Positions 6,616 to 18,721 of a stretch of 64,000 nt of DNA are shown here, piece after piece. Source of the stretch: Pseudomonas putida (GTDB lineage Bacteria; Pseudomonadota; Gammaproteobacteria; Pseudomonadales; Pseudomonadaceae); assembly GCF_028682395.1 (NCBI RefSeq), contig NZ_JANHLC010000002.1, positions 248,001 through 312,000 on the forward strand, in the 5' to 3' direction. The notes under the pieces are model-generated. The model worked only from the letters and a program-made list of their open reading frames with translations. It did not search any database and was not told the DNA's origin. The stretch's first letter is position 1, and each line of letters starts with the position of its first letter. Position numbers and translations under genes: made by a program.

Positions 6616-7616
6616 CCCGCCCATCTCCCCTGCTGCTCGAAACACCCGCCGAACACCCCTTTGCCGAGTTTGTCCGTATTCTCGGCAAGGGCAAGCGTGG
6701 CGCTCGCCATCTGACGCGCGCAGAGGCCCGCGAAGCCATGGGCATGCTGCTGGACGGGAAGGTTGAGGACACTCAGCTCGGCGCCTTTCTGATGCTACTG
6801 CGGCACAAGGAAGAAAGCCCGGAGGAGTTGGCCGGCTTTACCGAAGCCGTGCGCGAACGCCTGCAGGCCCCGGCCGGACTGAAGGCCGATCTGGACTGGC
6901 CGACTTATGCCGGCAAGAAACGCCACCTGCCCTGGTACCTGCTGGCCGCCAAATGCCTGGCCCAGCAAGGCATTCGCATCTTGATGCACGGCGGCGGCGC
7001 CCACACCGCAGGCCGGCTCTACAGCGAACAACTGCTTGAGCCGTTAGGGATTCCGTTGTGCCGCAACTGGCAGGCCGTAGAGACCGCCCTGAGTAACCAA
7101 GGGATCGCCTTTGCACCGCTGGTCGACTGGGCGCCGCAACTGCAGCGCATGATCGACCTGCGCAATATTCTCGGCCTACGCTCGCCGATTCACTCGCTGG
7201 CGCGGGTGCTCAACCCTCTGGCTGCACGCTGCGCCCTGCAAAGCATCTTCCATCCGGGCTATCAGGCCGTGCACCGCGAGGCCAGCCAGCTGCTTGGCGA
7301 TACCGCCATCGTGATCAAGGGCGACGGCGGTGAGATCGAGGTCAACCCCGACAGCGCCAGCCACCTGTATGGCACTCAGGGAGGCGTCAATTGGGATGAA
7401 GAGTGGCCAGCCCTTTCGGCTCAACGGCATGTAAAGCCCGCCGCTCTTGACCCTCAGCAACTGAGCGCACTCTGGCGCGGGGAAATCGAGGACAGTTATC
7501 CGCAGCTGGCCCTACTGTCGACCATGGCACTGGCCCTGCGCGGCCTGGGCACGCCTCGCGAGCAGGCCTTCGAATTGGCAAATCAATACTGGGAGGCACG
7601 CGATCGATCGATTTAA
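6612..7616 (+). CDS. ybiB: TrpD2/YbiB-like protein (anthranilate phosphoribosyltransferase fold)
   Basis: 334 residues from ATG 6612, overlapping the tusE stop by four bases, so it is coupled to the tus operon. The N-terminal helical domain (HLTRAEAREAMGMLLDGKVE) and the following alpha/beta core resemble anthranilate phosphoribosyltransferase. The usual Gly-rich PRPP loop of TrpD is replaced by ILMHGGGAHTAGRLYS, as in the TrpD2/YbiB branch, whose known member binds nucleic acid and is linked to the SOS response in E. coli. A biosynthetic role in tryptophan is unlikely. Its conserved place behind tusE suggests a link with RNA, but this is inference. Confidence 0.75.
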   Translation: MTRPSPLLLETPAEHPFAEFVRILGKGKRGARHLTRAEAREAMGMLLDGKVEDTQLGAFLMLLRHKEESPEELAGFTEAVRERLQAPAGLKADLDWPTYAGKKRHLPWYLLAAKCLAQQGIRILMHGGGAHTAGRLYSEQLLEPLGIPLCRNWQAVETALSNQGIAFAPLVDWAPQLQRMIDLRNILGLRSPIHSLARVLNPLAARCALQSIFHPGYQAVHREASQLLGDTAIVIKGDGGEIEVNPDSASHLYGTQGGVNWDEEWPALSAQRHVKPAALDPQQLSALWRGEIEDSYPQLALLSTMALALRGLGTPREQAFELANQYWEARDRSI

Positions 7617-7704
7617 TCGATTGTAAAGTGCCATGTTTTGCGCTATTCGTTCGAACCCAGGCTCTTACACTGCAAGCTAATGCAAATGAGCCAAGGAGCC
7701 TGCA

Positions 7705-8703
7705 ATGGGCCTGCTGATTGAAGGACACTGGCATGATCAGTGGTATGAAAGCAGCAAAGACGGCGCCTTCCAGCGCGAACAGGCACAACGCCGCCACTGG
7801 CTGACCGCCGACGGCCGCCCCGGGCCGAGTGGCGAAGGAGGCTTTGCCGCCGAAGCGGGCCGCTATCACTTATATGTGTCCTTGGCGTGCCCCTGGGCCC
7901 ATCGCACCCTGATCCTGCGCAAGCTCAAGGGCCTGGATAAGCTGGTCGATGTCTCGGTCGTAAGCTGGCTGATGCGCGAAAACGGCTGGACCTTCGATCC
8001 GGCTCATGGCTCGACCGGCGACCGCCTGGACAACCTGAGCTACCTGCATCAGCGCTACACCGCCGATACGCCCGACTACAGTGGCCGCGTTACGGTCCCC
8101 CTGCTCTGGGACACACAACGCCAGCGCATTGTCAGCAACGAATCGGCAGAGATCATCCGCATGTTCAATGAGGCGTTCGACGGGCTGACCGACAATCGCC
8201 TCGACCTCTATCCGCCAGCCCTGCGCCCGACCATCGATACAATGAATGCACGCATCTACCCGGCCTTGAACAACGGTGTCTATCGGGCAGGCTTCGCCAC
8301 CACGCAGCAAGCTTATGAAGACGCGTTCGATGACGTATTCAGCGAGCTGGAACAGATCGAGGGTTTGCTGGATCAACAGCGTTATCTGGCCGGGGAATAC
8401 CTGACTGAAGCCGATATACGGCTGTTCACCACGCTGATTCGTTTCGATGCGGTGTATTACGGCCACTTCAAATGCAATCTGCACAGAATTGCCGAATACC
8501 CCAACCTGTCGAACTGGCTACGTGAACTGTATCAATGGCACGGCGTTGCAGAGACTGTGGACTTTGCCCATATCAAGCACCACTACTACGCAAGCCACCG
8601 CACCATCAATCCTACCGGCATAGTGCCCAAAGGACCGCTGCAGGATTTCAGTGTCAATCACGACCGGGAGCGCCTGGACGGCAAAGGTATTTGGCTGAAG
8701 TAA
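7705..8703 (+). CDS. yqjG: Glutathionyl-hydroquinone reductase (Xi-class GST, YqjG/PcpF type)
   Basis: 332 residues with AAGGAG upstream of ATG 7705. Xi-class enzymes use a cysteine to reduce glutathionyl-hydroquinones to free hydroquinones with GSH, protecting cells from quinone adducts. The catalytic Cys62 lies in SLACPWAHRTLI, followed by the VVSWLMRENGWTF segment characteristic of the class; the C-terminal helical domain contains YLAGEYLTEADIRLF (the GST folding motif). It is cytosolic and appears monocistronic; a REP pair follows the stop. Confidence 0.9.
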   Translation: MGLLIEGHWHDQWYESSKDGAFQREQAQRRHWLTADGRPGPSGEGGFAAEAGRYHLYVSLACPWAHRTLILRKLKGLDKLVDVSVVSWLMRENGWTFDPAHGSTGDRLDNLSYLHQRYTADTPDYSGRVTVPLLWDTQRQRIVSNESAEIIRMFNEAFDGLTDNRLDLYPPALRPTIDTMNARIYPALNNGVYRAGFATTQQAYEDAFDDVFSELEQIEGLLDQQRYLAGEYLTEADIRLFTTLIRFDAVYYGHFKCNLHRIAEYPNLSNWLRELYQWHGVAETVDFAHIKHHYYASHRTINPTGIVPKGPLQDFSVNHDRERLDGKGIWLK

Positions 8704-8717
8704 TCAAAAACCTTTGC

Positions 8718-8775
8718 CGGAGCGAGCAAGCTCGCGATCAACGTCTAAACGTTTCGCGAGCCCGCGCGCTCCTAC
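8718..8775. repeat. REP-type palindromic element (paired)
   Basis: Two inversely oriented units, GGAGCGAGCAAGCTCGCGATC and GCGAGCCCGCGCGCTCCTAC, flank a short spacer. They resemble the common Pseudomonas REP core (GCGAGCAAGCTCGC). It lies between the convergent yqjG and cysG genes. Confidence 0.75.
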
Positions 8776-8781
8776 ATTCGA

Positions 8782-10176
8782 TCAGGCCTTAGCTTGCGCG
8801 CCTTCGAACCAAGCGAGCTTTTCACGCAACTGGACCACTTCACCGACAATAATCAGTGTTGGCGCATGGACCTCATGCTTGGCCACCAACTCCGACAGAT
8901 CCCCCAGGGTCCCGGTAAATACCCGCTGATTGGCGGTAGTGCCCTGCTGCACCAGGGCTGCCGGCGTCTGCGCCGAACGACCATGAGCAATCAGCTGCGC
9001 GCAGATAATCGGCAATCCCACCAGGCCCATATAGAACACCAGCGTCTGTGCCGGGGCGACCAGCTCGGCCCAAGGCAGGTCCGTCGAGCCGTCCTTCAGA
9101 TGCCCGGTGACAAAGCGCACGGATTGCGCGTAATCACGGTGGGTCAATGGAATCCCGGCATACGCAGCACAACCAGTAGCGGCGGTAATCCCCGGCACGA
9201 CCTGGAAAGGAATACCGTGGGCCGCCAGTTCCTCGATTTCCTCGCCGCCGCGACCGAAAATAAACGGATCGCCGCCCTTGAGGCGCACCACGCGCTTACC
9301 CTGCCTGGCCAGCGCCACCAACTGCTCGTTGATCTGGTCCTGGGGCAAGGCATGGTCGGCCCGGCGCTTGCCGACATAGACACGCTCGGCATCACGACGG
9401 CACAGCTCCAGAATCGCCGGCGCCACCAAACGGTCATATAGCACCACGTCTGCTTGCTGCATCAGGCGCAAGGCCTTGAAGGTCAGCAAATCCGGATCGC
9501 CAGGGCCCGCTCCGACCAGATACACCTCGCCCCGCGCATCCGGAGGCGCGCCATTGATCTTGGCCTGCAACAAACGCTCTGCTTCGCTGCCCTGCCCGGC
9601 GAGTTGACGATCAGCTATGGGCCCCTGGAAGACCTCTTCCCAGAACGCCCGCCGCTGTTGCACGGCAGGAAACAGGTCTTTCACTTGCCGACGAAAACGT
9701 GCCGCCAGGCCTGCCAGCTGCCCATAGGCCGGGGGAATCCAGGCTTCGAGCTTGGCGCGGATCAAACGCGCCAATACCGGGGCATCGCCGCCGCTGGACA
9801 CCGCGATCACCAACGGCGAACGGTCGACGATTGCCGGGAAAATCACGCTGCACAGCGCCGGCGCATCGACGACATTGACCGGCACGCAACGCTGCCGGGC
9901 CTGGCTGGAGACCAGCGCATTGAGCAGCTCGTCGTCCGTGGCGGCAATGACCAGGACACAACCGTCAAGATCAGACTCGACATAGCCGCGCAACAGCCCT
10001 TCGCCACCGCTATCGCGCACCAGCGCATTGAGCTGCTGCTCGATTTCGGGAGCGACAACCCGCAACACCGCGCCGGCATCGGCCAGCAGGCGAGATTTGC
10101 GCAAGGCAATCTCACCGCCTCCGACCACCAGCACCCGACTGCCGCGCAGGTTGTGAAACAGCGGCAAAAATTCCAT
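8782..10176 (-). CDS. cysG: Siroheme synthase CysG (methyltransferase/dehydrogenase/ferrochelatase)
   Basis: 464 residues, the full trifunctional length. The N-terminal half is the precorrin-2 dehydrogenase/ferrochelatase, with the NAD loop [13 protein letters not shown] (15-27) and SSGGDAP including Ser128, the serine phosphorylated in Salmonella CysG. The C-terminal half is the SAM-dependent uroporphyrinogen III methyltransferase, with [13 protein letters not shown] (from 220) and [18 protein letters not shown]. It makes siroheme for sulfite and nitrite reductases in the cytosol. The ATG directly follows the serS stop, so both are in one transcript. Confidence 0.97.
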   Translation of the reverse strand: MEFLPLFHNLRGSRVLVVGGGEIALRKSRLLADAGAVLRVVAPEIEQQLNALVRDSGGEGLLRGYVESDLDGCVLVIAATDDELLNALVSSQARQRCVPVNVVDAPALCSVIFPAIVDRSPLVIAVSSGGDAPVLARLIRAKLEAWIPPAYGQLAGLAARFRRQVKDLFPAVQQRRAFWEEVFQGPIADRQLAGQGSEAERLLQAKINGAPPDARGEVYLVGAGPGDPDLLTFKALRLMQQADVVLYDRLVAPAILELCRRDAERVYVGKRRADHALPQDQINEQLVALARQGKRVVRLKGGDPFIFGRGGEEIEELAAHGIPFQVVPGITAATGCAAYAGIPLTHRDYAQSVRFVTGHLKDGSTDLPWAELVAPAQTLVFYMGLVGLPIICAQLIAHGRSAQTPAALVQQGTTANQRVFTGTLGDLSELVAKHEVHAPTLIIVGEVVQLREKLAWFEGAQAKA

Positions 10177-11844
<1,668 letters not shown>

Positions 11845-11848
<4 letters not shown>

Positions 11849-13170
11849 GGCTTTCTCCGCTGTCTTGGGCTTTGCCGATCCAACGCCGCGAGGTGCTTGA
11901 GCTTCTCGCCGATCTTCAATTCCAGCCCGCGCGGGACCGGCTGATAGAACGGCTGCGGCTCCAACGCCTCGGGGAAATAGTCTTCGCCCGCCGCGTAGGC
12001 GTCCGGCTCATCATGGGCGTAGCGGTACTCATCGCCGTAGCCGAGCTGTTTCATCAGCTTGGTCGGCGCATTACGCAGATGCAGCGGGACTTCCAGGGAG
12101 CCATGTTCGGCAGCGCTGCGCATGGCGGCCTTGAAGCCCATGTACACCGCATTGCTTTTCGGCGCGCACGCCAGGTAGGTAATGGCCTGGGCGACCGCCA
12201 GCTCGCCCTCGGGGCTGCCCAGGCGCTCCTGCACATCCCAGGCGGCCAGGCACAGGCTCAATGCGCGAGGATCGGCATTGCCGATATCCTCGCTGGCCAT
12301 GCGCACCACCCGGCGCGCCAGATAAAGCGGGTCACAGCCACCGTCGAGCATGCGTGCGAACCAGTACAGCGCGCCGTCGGCATTGGAGCCGCGCACCGAT
12401 TTGTGCAACGCGGAAATCTGGTCATAGAAGGCTTCCCCGCCCTTGTCGAAACGCCGCCGAGTGTCGCCCAGCAGGCTTTGCAGCAATTCGACACTAATTG
12501 GCGTGCCGTCTTCGGCCAGGTCTGAGGCATTTTCCAGCAGGTTCAGCAGGCGCCGACCATCACCGTCGGCGGCGGCCAGCAACATCTTGAAGCCCTCGTC
12601 CTCCAGCGTCAGTTGCCGCTTACCCAGGCCGCGCTCTTCCGTCAGCGCGCGGTTTACCAACTTTTGCAGCGCGACCTCATCCAGGCTTTTGAGCACGTAG
12701 ACCCGTGCCCGGGAAAGCAAGGCGTTGTTCAGCTCGAAAGAAGGGTTTTCCGTAGTGGCACCGATAAAAATCAGCGTGCCATCTTCCACATAAGGCAGAA
12801 ATGCGTCCTGCTGGGACTTGTTGAAGCGGTGGACTTCATCGACGAACAGGATCGTCCGCCTGCCGTACTGGCCGGCCTGCTGCTTGGCGATCTCCACCGC
12901 CTGGCGGATTTCCTTGACGCCCGCCAGCACCGCCGAGACGGTTTCAAAATGAGCATCGGAAACCTTGGCCAGCAAGCGCGCCAGCGTGGTCTTGCCAACG
13001 CCAGGCGGCCCCCAGAAGATCATGGAGTGCAGCGCACCCTGCTCCAATGCCTCACGCAGCGGCTTGCCACGGGCCAGCAAGTGCTCCTGACCGACGTACT
13101 CGTCCAGGTTGGCCGGGCGCAAGCGCGCAGCCAGGGGTTGAGCAATCGGGTCGCTACGAAACAGATCCAT
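11845..13170 (-). CDS. rarA: Replication-associated recombination protein A (RarA/MgsA)
   Basis: 441 residues. AAA+ ATPase of the clamp-loader class that acts at stalled replication forks. Walker A is GPPGVGKT (54-61), Walker [11 protein letters not shown], sensor 1 [13 protein letters not shown]; the C-terminal part with [20 protein letters not shown] and the tetramerisation region is typical of the RarA/WRNIP1 family. It lies between lolA (34-base gap) and crcB (4-base overlap). Confidence 0.96.
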
Positions 13171-13204
13171 GGGCAGTGCTTGAAACCTCGTATTGGCGCA
13201 GTGA

Positions 13205-13828
13205 TTACTCTTGAATCACATCAGCCCCTGGCGGAATGTCGAACTTGAACTTGGAGGCGGCGATCGGCTCATTGGCCTTGACCCCGGTAAAGAGGATATT
13301 CGTGCGCTGGCCGACACTGTCCACCAACTGCATATCGTTGACCGCACCGTTGCGAAACGAAAGGCGCAGGCTATCAAACAGCGTGTCCTTGGATTTTGGC
13401 TTGAGCACGAAGTCGATGACTCCGCCCGCCTCCTTGGCACTGATGTCGAAGCTCTCGCTGATTTTCGAAACATCACCGGACAACAGCAAGGCCGGGGTCT
13501 GAGTCAGGCGTTGGTCCAGGTTCTTGATGGTGACCTGCTCAAGGTCCGGGTCCCACAGCGAGACCTTCTTGCCATCCGAAACCATCAATTGCTCTTGCGG
13601 CGCATCGGTGTGCCAGTAGAACAAGCCGGGCCGCTGCAGGGCCATTTCACCGGTGGTTTCCTGTAACTGGGTGCCACTGCCGTCCAGGGTCAGTTGGGAA
13701 AAGCGCGCCGTCAGGGTCTGCGACTTTTCAAGCAATTGGGTCAAACGCGCCACATCCTTGTCGTCGGCATGGGCCGAGAACGTAGAAAAGGCCAGAACCG
13801 GCAGCAACAGCATGCGGATAAGACGCAT
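13205..13828 (-). CDS. lolA: Outer-membrane lipoprotein carrier protein LolA
   Basis: 207 residues from ATG 13828, chosen because GAGG lies six bases before it and the signal peptide begins there ([21 protein letters not shown], cleavage after the last Ala). LolA shuttles lipoproteins from LolCDE across the periplasm to LolB. The mature part has the expected strands: [32 protein letters not shown] and the late [16 protein letters not shown] region. It follows ftsK, as in most gamma-proteobacteria. Confidence 0.95.
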   Translation of the reverse strand: MRLIRMLLLPVLAFSTFSAHADDKDVARLTQLLEKSQTLTARFSQLTLDGSGTQLQETTGEMALQRPGLFYWHTDAPQEQLMVSDGKKVSLWDPDLEQVTIKNLDQRLTQTPALLLSGDVSKISESFDISAKEAGGVIDFVLKPKSKDTLFDSLRLSFRNGAVNDMQLVDSVGQRTNILFTGVKANEPIAASKFKFDIPPGADVIQE

Positions 13829-13884
13829 GGGAATCCTCATTGAAAACGGGTGAGTAGCGGCAGGCGTGGAACCAGGCCCGCCGG

Positions 13885-16287
13885 TCAGTCGCGCATCGGG
13901 CCCGGCGCCAGTACTTCGCGCGAGCCGTTGGTATTCATTGCCGTCACGACGCCAGCCATTTCCATGGCCTCGATCATCCGGGCGGCCCGGTTGTAACCGA
14001 TCTTCAATTTGCGTTGTACGGCGGAGATGGACGCTCGGCGGCTTTCCAGGACGAACTGTACAGCTTCGTCGTAAAGGGCATCGCTTTCGCTGTCATCACT
14101 GCCCTCGCCACCACCGTCAAAGCCGCTACCGGCTTCCTCTACGCCATTGAGGATATCGTCGTTGTAGTCAGGAGCGCCGCGCAGTTTCCAGGCTTCGACC
14201 ACGCGGTGAACCTCGTCGTCGGAGACGAACGCGCCATGGACCCGGATCGGCAGGCTGGTACCTGGCGGCATGTAGAGCATGTCACCATGGCCCAGCAATT
14301 GCTCGGCGCCGCCCTGGTCGATAATGGTTCGCGAGTCGATCTTGCTTGATACCTGGAACGCCATGCGAGTCGGTATGTTCGCCTTGATCAGGCCGGTGAT
14401 CACATCCACCGATGGACGCTGGGTCGCGAGAATCAGGTGGATGCCCGCTGCCCGCGCCTTCTGGGCGATACGCGCAATCAACTCTTCAACTTTCTTGCCG
14501 ACGATCATCATCATGTCGGCGAACTCGTCGACCACCACCACGATGGTCGGCAAGGTTTTGAGCAGCGGCGCTTCGTCGTGAATGCTTTCGCGCCGGTACA
14601 TCGGGTCTGTCAGCGGCGTGCCTGCTTCTTCCGCATCCTTGACCTTGCGGTTGAAGCCCGCCAGGTTACGTACGCCCATGGCCGCCATCAGCTTGTAGCG
14701 CCGCTCCATCTCAGCCACGCTCCAGCGCAGCGCGTTGGCGGCATCCTTCATGTCGGTGACCACAGGGCACAGCAGGTGCGGAATGCCTTCGTATATCGAC
14801 AGCTCGAGCATTTTCGGGTCGATCATGATCAGTTTCGCGTCCTCGGGACCCGACTTGAACAAGATCGACAGGATCATTGCGTTAACACCCACGGACTTAC
14901 CGGAACCGGTCGTACCGGCCACCAACAAGTGCGGCATCTTCGCCAGGTCGGTAATGACCGGCTTGCCGCCAATATCATGGCCCAGGGCCAGGGTCACCGG
15001 TGACTTGGCGTCGTCATACTCGGACGACTCAAGCACCTCGGAGAAGCGCACGATCTGGCGGTCTTCGTTCGGGATCTCGATGCCGACAGTCGTCTTGCCG
15101 GGAATCACTTCCACGACCCGAACACTGGTCACCGCCAAAGAGCGCGCCAGGTCCTTGGCCAGGTTGGCAATACGGCTGACCTTGACGCCCGCGGCCGGCT
15201 GGATTTCATAACGGGTAATGACCGGCCCGGGATGAATCGAGTCGACGCTCACTTCAACCCCGAACTCCTTGAGCTTGATTTCCAGCAGATGGCCAACGGC
15301 AGCCAGGGATTCGGGGGAGTAATTGAGCTGTTTCTTTTCTGCCGGATCGAGGATCGAAATCGGTGGCAGGGTGCCTTCGATTGCACTGTCGACAAAGAGC
15401 GGCGCCTGTTTTTCTTTCTGCACGCGCTTGCTGGGCTCGGGTGCCTTGACGGGGGCAGGCGCAATCACGGCCGGAATGTGTTTTTCCCGCTCGGACATAT
15501 GCTTGGTCAACGCCTGCTCGCGTTCGATCAGGCGTTCCTTGGCCTTGGCTTGCTCGCGGCGATCCGCGACTGCCGGGGCGACCACTTCGCTGACACGGGT
15601 ATCGACATCACGCAGTTGCGCGACCAGTTGCTTACGCTCGTTGCGCGCCTCCCACCAACGGTTGGCGGCGCCCTGGAACAGCTCGAAGAGGTCCAGGGTG
15701 ATTTTGCCGGTCACGTCCATGACCTTGAACCACGACAGGTCGGTAAACACGGTCAAGCCAAACAGGAACAAGGCGATGAACATCAGGGTACTGCCCTGGA
15801 TATTCAGGGCGTTTTTGGCCAGGTCGCCAAGGCTTTCGCCCAGTGCGCCACCCGCCCCGGCAGGCAGGCCGGTCGGCGTATGGAAATGGATATGAGCCAG
15901 GGCCGCACCGGACAGCACCAGAAAGACCAGGCCGATCAGGCGCCAGGAAAACAGCCAGCCGCTCCACTGCCACGGCTCATGCCGCTGGCGGAAGATCTGG
16001 TAGGTCTTGATGGCCAGCAGTAGCGGAAAAATATAGGCGAAATAACCCAGCACCATAAACAGGATATCGGCGCTGTAGGAGCCCGCAGGGCCGCCGAAAT
16101 TCTGCACGTCGTCAATCTTGCTGTTGTGGCTCCAGCCCGGATCGTCCTTGCCATAGGTCAGGAGTGCCATCATCAGGAACAGGCACAGTGCACCAATGGC
16201 AATCAACGCACCTTCCTTGAGCCGGTAGTGCAGTTGCTGGCGCCAAAGTGGCACGACGGGTTTGGATGTTGCTGTGGATTTCTTCAA
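13885..16287 (-). CDS. ftsK: DNA translocase FtsK
   Basis: 800 residues. The N-terminal region has four membrane segments (about 25-190) that anchor the protein at the septum; a charged linker follows; the motor domain carries Walker A ([13 protein letters not shown]) and Walker B ([13 protein letters not shown]); the C-terminal gamma winged helix ([20 protein letters not shown]) reads KOPS sites and activates XerCD at dif. The linker is short compared with E. coli (1329 aa), as usual in Pseudomonas. The start is TTG 16287 with an AGGAAAAG site upstream; no in-frame ATG is better. Confidence 0.96.
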   Translation of the reverse strand: MKKSTATSKPVVPLWRQQLHYRLKEGALIAIGALCLFLMMALLTYGKDDPGWSHNSKIDDVQNFGGPAGSYSADILFMVLGYFAYIFPLLLAIKTYQIFRQRHEPWQWSGWLFSWRLIGLVFLVLSGAALAHIHFHTPTGLPAGAGGALGESLGDLAKNALNIQGSTLMFIALFLFGLTVFTDLSWFKVMDVTGKITLDLFELFQGAANRWWEARNERKQLVAQLRDVDTRVSEVVAPAVADRREQAKAKERLIEREQALTKHMSEREKHIPAVIAPAPVKAPEPSKRVQKEKQAPLFVDSAIEGTLPPISILDPAEKKQLNYSPESLAAVGHLLEIKLKEFGVEVSVDSIHPGPVITRYEIQPAAGVKVSRIANLAKDLARSLAVTSVRVVEVIPGKTTVGIEIPNEDRQIVRFSEVLESSEYDDAKSPVTLALGHDIGGKPVITDLAKMPHLLVAGTTGSGKSVGVNAMILSILFKSGPEDAKLIMIDPKMLELSIYEGIPHLLCPVVTDMKDAANALRWSVAEMERRYKLMAAMGVRNLAGFNRKVKDAEEAGTPLTDPMYRRESIHDEAPLLKTLPTIVVVVDEFADMMMIVGKKVEELIARIAQKARAAGIHLILATQRPSVDVITGLIKANIPTRMAFQVSSKIDSRTIIDQGGAEQLLGHGDMLYMPPGTSLPIRVHGAFVSDDEVHRVVEAWKLRGAPDYNDDILNGVEEAGSGFDGGGEGSDDSESDALYDEAVQFVLESRRASISAVQRKLKIGYNRAARMIEAMEMAGVVTAMNTNGSREVLAPGPMRD

Positions 16288-16827
16288 AACGCTTCTTTTC
16301 CTGCGCCAAAGGCGCGCCCAACAATGGATTGACTACACAATACCGCCCCTACCGGACGGTTGAAAATTAACAGGTCAGCCAAGCCGGCTCTGCCATACAC
16401 ACATTTTTATACAAGCGCTCTGACGCGCAACATAGGCCCAATACCGCAACCTTGTACAATCCCCAGGGTTTGCGAGTGCCATTGTACGGATTTGCCCGAA
16501 CCATGCCACGCCGCGTTGACTAGGGTGTAGCATAGCCAAAAACACCTTTTGTACGCCTCAATTTGAGCATGCATTCTCTTTTGTGACAAAGGCTTATGCG
16601 GTGTTTTGCAAGCTTGACCAAGCTTTCGGGGCACTGACTTGCAAACCTGTCGCAGGATTGGCAATAGTGACCGTCTACGACCGCACTTGCGCCCTGTAGT
16701 TGCAAGCACGGCGAGTTTTCCCGCGGGGGTGAGCGCAGCGCTCCATAGCGCCTCCCCAGATCATGATCACCGGTGCAGGGATCTCTAGTTATTCCCCTCG
16801 CCCCGCCCACTGCCAAGCCCCACTACC
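16288..16827. other. Intergenic region between divergent ftsK and aat (540 bases)
   Basis: No convincing gene. Two minus-strand open frames (16407-16709 and 16520-16816) lack coding features and ribosome-binding sites. The stretch is AT-richer than its neighbours and should hold the ftsK and aat promoters. A small inverted repeat around TTGTACAAT (16453) and ATTGTAC (16481) is visible. Confidence 0.5.
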
Positions 16828-17505
16828 ATGCTGACCTGGTTGAATCGCAACAGCTTGACTTTCCCCCCACTGGAAAAAGCCCTACGCGACCCCAACGGCC
16901 TGCTCGCCGCGGGTGGCGACTTGTCGGCCGACCGGCTGGTCCAGGCCTATCGGCACGGCTGCTTCCCGTGGTTCGCCGAAGGCCAGCCGATTCTCTGGTG
17001 GTCTCCAGACCCACGCACCGTGCTCTTCCCCAACGAACTGCATATCTCCCGCAGCCTGGGCAAGCTTTTGCGCCAACAGCGCTACCAGGTCACCTTTGAC
17101 CAGGACTTTGCCGCGGTGATCCATGCCTGCGCCCAGCCCCGCCCCTATGCAGACAGCACCTGGATCACCCAAGCCATGCAGGACGCCTACCTGGAACTGC
17201 ATCGGCGCGGGCACGCCCACTCGGTCGAGGTCTGGGACCAAGGTGAGTTAGTCGGCGGACTGTATGGCCTGGCCATGGGCCAGCTGTTTTTCGGCGAATC
17301 CATGTTCAGCCGCGCTGACAACGCGTCCAAGTTCGGTTTCGCCAGGCTTGTCGAGCACCTGGAAAACGCCGGTTTCGTGCTGATCGACTGCCAGATGCCA
17401 ACCGAGCATCTGCACAGCCTGGGCGCCCGAGCCATTCCCCGAAAAGTATTCGCCGACTATCTAAAGGCTCACCTGGACCTGCCCAATACGGCTACCTGGG
17501 TTTGA
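16828..17505 (+). CDS. aat: Leucyl/phenylalanyl-tRNA-protein transferase
   Basis: 225 residues. Aat adds Leu or Phe from aminoacyl-tRNA to N-terminal Arg or Lys of proteins, making primary N-degrons read by ClpS. The family core is intact: [39 protein letters not shown] with HSVEVWD, and [16 protein letters not shown]. It is cytosolic. It is followed 58 bases later by bpt, the second transferase of the pathway. Confidence 0.96.
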   Translation: MLTWLNRNSLTFPPLEKALRDPNGLLAAGGDLSADRLVQAYRHGCFPWFAEGQPILWWSPDPRTVLFPNELHISRSLGKLLRQQRYQVTFDQDFAAVIHACAQPRPYADSTWITQAMQDAYLELHRRGHAHSVEVWDQGELVGGLYGLAMGQLFFGESMFSRADNASKFGFARLVEHLENAGFVLIDCQMPTEHLHSLGARAIPRKVFADYLKAHLDLPNTATWV

Positions 17506-17563
17506 TAGGCGACTTTTACCAGCCTGGCTTACACTTATTCAAAGCTTATTCCGAGGGCCGATC

Positions 17564-18271
17564 ATGACCGAGTTGGCGCGCTTGAAGTTCTATGCCACTC
17601 AACCCCACGCCTGCAGCTATCTGCCCGAAGAACAGGCCACTACGCTGTTCCTCGACCCTAGCCAGCCGATGGACGTGCACGTCTATGCGGATTTGTCAGA
17701 AATGGGCTTTCGCCGCAGCGGCGACCACCTTTACCGGCCGCATTGCCAGAACTGCAATGCCTGCGTGCCGGCGCGGATCCCCGTCGGCCAGTTTCTGCCC
17801 AACCGCCAGCAAAAGCGCATTCTCAAGCGCAATAGCGACCTGCAGGTCCGGGCCGCCAAGCCCGGATTCAGTGAAGAGCATTTCGACCTGTATCAGCGCT
17901 ACATCGAACAACGCCATGCCGACGGCGACATGTACCCGCCCAGTCGCGAGCAATTTTCGACATTCCTGGTTCGCGACCTGCCATTCTCGACCTTCTACGA
18001 GTTTCGCCTGGGCGAACGCCTGGTCGCCGTTGCCGTCACCGACCTGCTGCCCAACGGCCTCTCGGCGGTCTATACCTTCTACGATCCTGATGAAGAGCGC
18101 CGCAGCCTGGGGCGCTTCGCGATTCTCTGGCAGATTGGCGAGGCGCTACGACTGAAACTGGATGCGGTTTACCTTGGATACTGGATCAAAAACTGCAAAA
18201 AAATGAATTATAAAACCCAATATCGCCCGATTGAGCTGCTTATAAACCAGCGCTGGGTCACTCTTAACTAG
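17564..18271 (+). CDS. bpt: Aspartate/glutamate leucyltransferase (Bpt, bacterial ATE1-like)
   Basis: 235 residues. Bpt transfers Leu to N-terminal Asp or Glu, extending the N-degron set. The N-terminal region has cysteine motifs typical of the ATE/Bpt family (HACSYLPEE and [17 protein letters not shown]), and the C-terminal GNAT-like half carries [21 protein letters not shown] and [15 protein letters not shown]. Together with aat and clpS-clpA nearby the full recognition pathway is encoded within 5 kb. Confidence 0.94.
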
Positions 18272-18371
18272 AAGCTCTTGGCTTGACACCCCTTTTTCGG
18301 GCACAATGCACGCCGCTTTTGCCTGGCGCAGTTGCACCGGGCCATTCACTGGACACCGAGGGCTTTACTGC

Positions 18372-18590
18372 ATGTCGAAAGAAGACAGCTTCGAAATGGA
18401 AGGCACTGTCGTCGACACCCTGCCCAACACCATGTTTCGCGTGGAGTTGGAAAATGGGCACGTCGTAACCGCGCATATCTCCGGCAAGATGCGCAAGAAC
18501 TACATTCGTATTCTTACCGGTGACAAAGTGCGCGTCGAGCTGACGCCCTATGACTTGAGCAAAGGGCGCATCACTTACCGCGCTCGCTAA
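18372..18590 (+). CDS. infA: Translation initiation factor IF-1
   Basis: 72 residues from ATG 18372, the exact family length. Single S1-like OB fold: [20 protein letters not shown], then [22 protein letters not shown]-1 binds the 30S A site during initiation. A TTGACA hexamer at 18283-18288 may be its -35 element; no clear -10 follows at ideal spacing. A strong terminator lies 12 bases after the stop. Confidence 0.97.
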
Positions 18591-18602
18591 TCAAGTCAAT
18601 AC

Positions 18603-18630
18603 AAAACGCCCGGCATTGCCGGGCGTTTTT
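18603..18630 (+). terminator. Terminator of infA
   Basis: Stem AACGCCCGGC/GCCGGGCGTT with loop ATT, followed by T5. Confidence 0.9.
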
Positions 18631-18660
18631 GTGTGCGTGTCATTTATGTGAGCAGCCTAG

Positions 18661-18715
18661 CGCCTGAAGCGAGTTTGCTCGCGAGCCCTGCGGCATCGCG
18701 AGCAAACTCATCCCC
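18661..18715. repeat. REP-type palindromic element (paired)
   Basis: GCGAGTTTGCTCGCGA and TCGCGAGCAAACTC face each other across a short spacer, between the infA terminator and the 3' end of clpA. The core differs from the pair at 8718-8775 at the position that defines REP subclasses in fluorescent pseudomonads. Confidence 0.7.
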
Positions 18716-18721
18716 TATGGC

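Noticed and set aside
16407..16816. Two minus-strand frames in the ftsK-aat gap
   Set aside because: No ribosome-binding site, Cys/His/Arg-rich composition and no family resemblance.
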